Assembly (NCBI GenBank): GCA_046726375.1
Contig: JBKPAJ010000017.1
Span: 75,000 to 138,999 of the forward strand
Direction of reading: 5' to 3'
DNA length: 64,000 nt
Source of the DNA: DASPWV01 sp046726375
GTDB lineage: Bacteria > Acidobacteriota > Vicinamibacteria > Vicinamibacterales > UBA2999
Part shown: one piece after another, positions 62,339-64,000 of the stretch
Layout of the letters: each line of letters opens with the position of its first letter
How positions within the stretch are numbered: the first letter of the stretch is position 1
Notes under the pieces: generated by a model
Told to the model about the DNA's origin: nothing
The model's database searches: none
Seen by the model: the letters and a program-made list of their open reading frames with translations, nothing else
Program-made: the position numbers and the translations under genes

Positions 62339-63157
62339 CTATTTCAGTGGTTCGAAGATGCCGCTGCGAAACACGCTGATCGTTTGCGGCGCGTCCTGAC
62401 CGGCAAGCGTCATTTCCCCGAGCACGTCTTCCTGGAGCGTCGCGTACTCGATCTGCTTGCTCGACAGCGACACCCAGATATGTCCCCAATAGTGGCTGCG
62501 GCCATTCAGCGTCATGCCTCCGGTCGCAATCCGGAGCGAATTGAAGAACGCGCGGTACTCGATCACCGCGCAATCCTGTCCGTCGCGCTGGGAGCGTCCA
62601 AGCCACGTCAGCTGCACGTCACGATTGTGGAATGTGCCCATGCCAGGCATGTTCACGTCTTGCCGCGACAGCACGCGGTAGGGCGTGTTGAGCGTGAGGT
62701 GCTCGAACTGATCCTGGCCGAACATCTCGATCATCCCCGTGTCCCAGACCAGGTTACGCTCGAACACGGCCGTCGGCGGAAAGCTCTTGAAGAAGTCCGG
62801 CTTCATGGTCTCGCCGAGGCTGGCCGGGCCCGTCCGGTAGCGGAAGCCTTCCATGAACTCACGTTTCTGGCCTGGACCCGTGATCGCCGCCGGACCGTTC
62901 GATTCCGCCACGGTGACGCGCGACCACGTCGCCTCGCCGCCAGGCAGGCCGCGCGTGTAGTCGCCCGAGACGCGCTGACGCTGGACGACCTGACCTGTCG
63001 TGTCCGTCGCCGTGTGGTCCACCGTGAAACGATACGTGCGTGGCCCCTTGTCTTTCACGGCAGTCCCCTGAGGCAGGATCCAGGACTGTGCGAGCACGCT
63101 GCTTGAAAGTAGGCCGGCGAGCCCGGCAACCATCACTGTCATGTTGCTCTTTCGCAT
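62339..63157 (-). CDS. Secreted protein of unknown function upstream of the two-component pair
   Basis: 272 residues from ATG 63157, which has a textbook AGGAGG site seven bases upstream. Signal peptide to about residue 24 (LLSSSVLAQ). The mature protein has alternating beta-type segments (TYRFTVDHTATDT, GFRYRTGP, LTLNTPYRVLSRQDV, VQLTWLGRSQRDGQDCAVIEY, MTLNGRSHYWGHIWVSLSSKQIEYATLQED) with a lipocalin- or DUF1579-like feel. Not identified. Its co-transcription with the kinase suggests a signal-binding or target role. Confidence 0.7.
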   Translation of the reverse strand: MRKSNMTVMVAGLAGLLSSSVLAQSWILPQGTAVKDKGPRTYRFTVDHTATDTTGQVVQRQRVSGDYTRGLPGGEATWSRVTVAESNGPAAITGPGQKREFMEGFRYRTGPASLGETMKPDFFKSFPPTAVFERNLVWDTGMIEMFGQDQFEHLTLNTPYRVLSRQDVNMPGMGTFHNRDVQLTWLGRSQRDGQDCAVIEYRAFFNSLRIATGGMTLNGRSHYWGHIWVSLSSKQIEYATLQEDVLGEMTLAGQDAPQTISVFRSGIFEPLK

Positions 63158-63557
63158 CGGAATGCCTCCTTGGAACAAGTGTCGACTCCAGGCAGGCAAC
63201 GCGCAGGCGATTGGCGACGAAAGGCACAGATTCCAGACGAGGGCAGCGCCTGGGCAGACGAGCCGGGCCACGAACAGCCCGTAAAACACGAGTCGTTCGG
63301 GACGGGGCCCTCCCTGTCCGAGGAGCCGATGCGACCAAGGACGTTGAGCCGTCCGCGCTGAGAGATCGCATAACGACCTCCGCAAGCCACATCCGACCGG
63401 GTTTCCATACGGCGCAGTTCTACACCCTCGCGTTTGAACCCTGAGCTCGCTTGTGTTGCCACCGCTCATGAGAGCGAGAAGCCGCACGTGTTCCTTACAA
63501 ATCGCGGCAACACAACTGAGTCGAAAGGTAACGTTGCCCCATCCCCTGTCTGCATTG
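63158..63557. other. Island right part, no gene recognised
   Basis: 400 bp with scrambled open frames, none with family resemblance or a good start. No promoter seen for the minus-strand operon apart from its AGGAGG. Confidence 0.35.
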
Positions 63558-63782
63558 AGCACCCTGCGCGTCGGTGTCGCGACCAGCGACGCCGCCCAAC
63601 GCCGTGGCGCGCTCGCCAGACCCGCCGACATCTACTGCGTCAACTACGAACAACTGCCATGGTTGATCGAGGACTGCAACCTATGGCCGTTCAGGACCAT
63701 CGTCGCTGACGAATCGGCCAAGCCTAAAGGCTTCCGCCTGTGCCACGGCACGCAGGGCGCATGGGCGCTGGCGAAGGTCTCG
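63558..63782 (+). pseudogene. Fragment of a phage-type SNF2 helicase
   Basis: About 75 residues: TLRVGVATSDAAQRRGALA, then PADIYCVNYEQLPWLIEDC, then WPFRTIVADESAKPKGFRL. It matches the region around motif II (Asp-Glu in ADES) of SNF2-like helicases common in prophages, where the usual form is WPFxxVVxDExxxLKG. Both ends are lost: no Walker A and no C-terminal RecA lobe. Confidence 0.6.
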
Positions 63783-63920
63783 TCCGCGAAGGGCGCGAAG
63801 TGTAGCCGGGGAGCTGCTTTTCGGAGCAACTTCGGAGCAACAGCGCCCAAACACCAGTGAAACCAGGCATCATCGAGGACCAGAAGACGAAGCCAGGCAC
63901 TACGAAAGACAATCCCGTAC

Positions 63921-63971
63921 GGTCTGCAAAACCTCCATCCCCGGTTCAAATCCGGGCGGCGCCTCCAAAAT
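63921..63971 (+). repeat. attR-like 51-bp tRNA-Cys fragment
   Basis: 3' part of tRNA-Cys (anticodon arm to CCA, then AAAAT), without the acceptor 5' strand or D arm, so not a functional tRNA. It marks the right end of the insert. Confidence 0.85.
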
Positions 63972-64000
63972 CCTTAGGAAAAATGCATCGCTTGTTCGCT

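Noticed and set aside
63453..63860. Intact 135-residue gene
   Set aside because: Only the central 75 residues resemble a helicase; both ends are random, so it is treated as a fragment.
63921..63971. A second tRNA-Cys gene
   Set aside because: Lacks the 5' acceptor strand and D arm; it is only the 3' fragment of a direct repeat.

Overview
High-GC bacterial chromosome segment, almost fully coding, with housekeeping genes on both strands. It encodes an outer-membrane LptE-like lipoprotein and a TonB-type protein, so the cell is a diderm. A FtsX/MacB-type permease of the 'acidobacterial duplicated orphan permease' (ADOP) class, paired with a PadR regulator, plus a second decayed ADOP gene and a BshC gene point to Acidobacteriota, probably the Vicinamibacteria (subdivision 6). 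The phylum call is inference from gene content; there is no rRNA here.

Layout: 1-4.7 kb, tail of a TonB-like gene, a tiny membrane protein, miaA-hfq, deoB-dgt. 4.8-13.4 kb, a lipid/energy block: DUF177-rpmF-plsX-fabD-fabG-acpP-fabF, then etfB-etfA-ETF:quinone oxidoreductase. 13.4-19.2 kb, acyltransferase, HDAC-like deacetylase, leuS-lptE-holA. 19.2-26.2 kb (minus), ADOP permease with PadR, rpsT, lytic transglycosylase, alaS. 26.2-32.7 kb, a lipoprotein/beta-protein pair, recX, a deleted pilT, ilvE, a Ser/Thr kinase, rsmE, DUF1028. 32.8-36.5 kb (minus), heat-shock operon hrcA-grpE-dnaJ-prmA under a CIRCE element, without dnaK. 36.5-43.9 kb (minus), ADOP pseudogene, amidohydrolase, XdhC, PBP1, bshC. 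44.1-51.4 kb, carA, carB, comEC. 51.4-59.4 kb, a GxxExxY gene between 36-bp inverted repeats, mazG, DUF1844, MBL hydrolase, ribF, cysS, aminotransferase, yraN, galT. 59.6-64 kb, tRNA-Gly, tRNA-Cys, then a roughly 4-kb insert ending in a 51-bp copy of the tRNA-Cys 3' part.

The most notable items are: (1) the tRNA-Cys-bounded island, carrying a secreted protein-LytS-LytTR trio and a scrap of a phage-type SNF2 helicase; (2) the GxxExxY cassette whose left inverted repeat encodes the last residues of ComEC; (3) many unrelated short repeat families sitting at gene 3' ends, where the repeat itself supplies the stop codon; (4) several genes whose only visible -10 hexamer lies 5-10 nt before the start codon and which have no clear Shine-Dalgarno, suggesting leaderless mRNAs; (5) a near-certain CTG start for holA. 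Most operons are tightly coupled by 1-8 nt overlaps.
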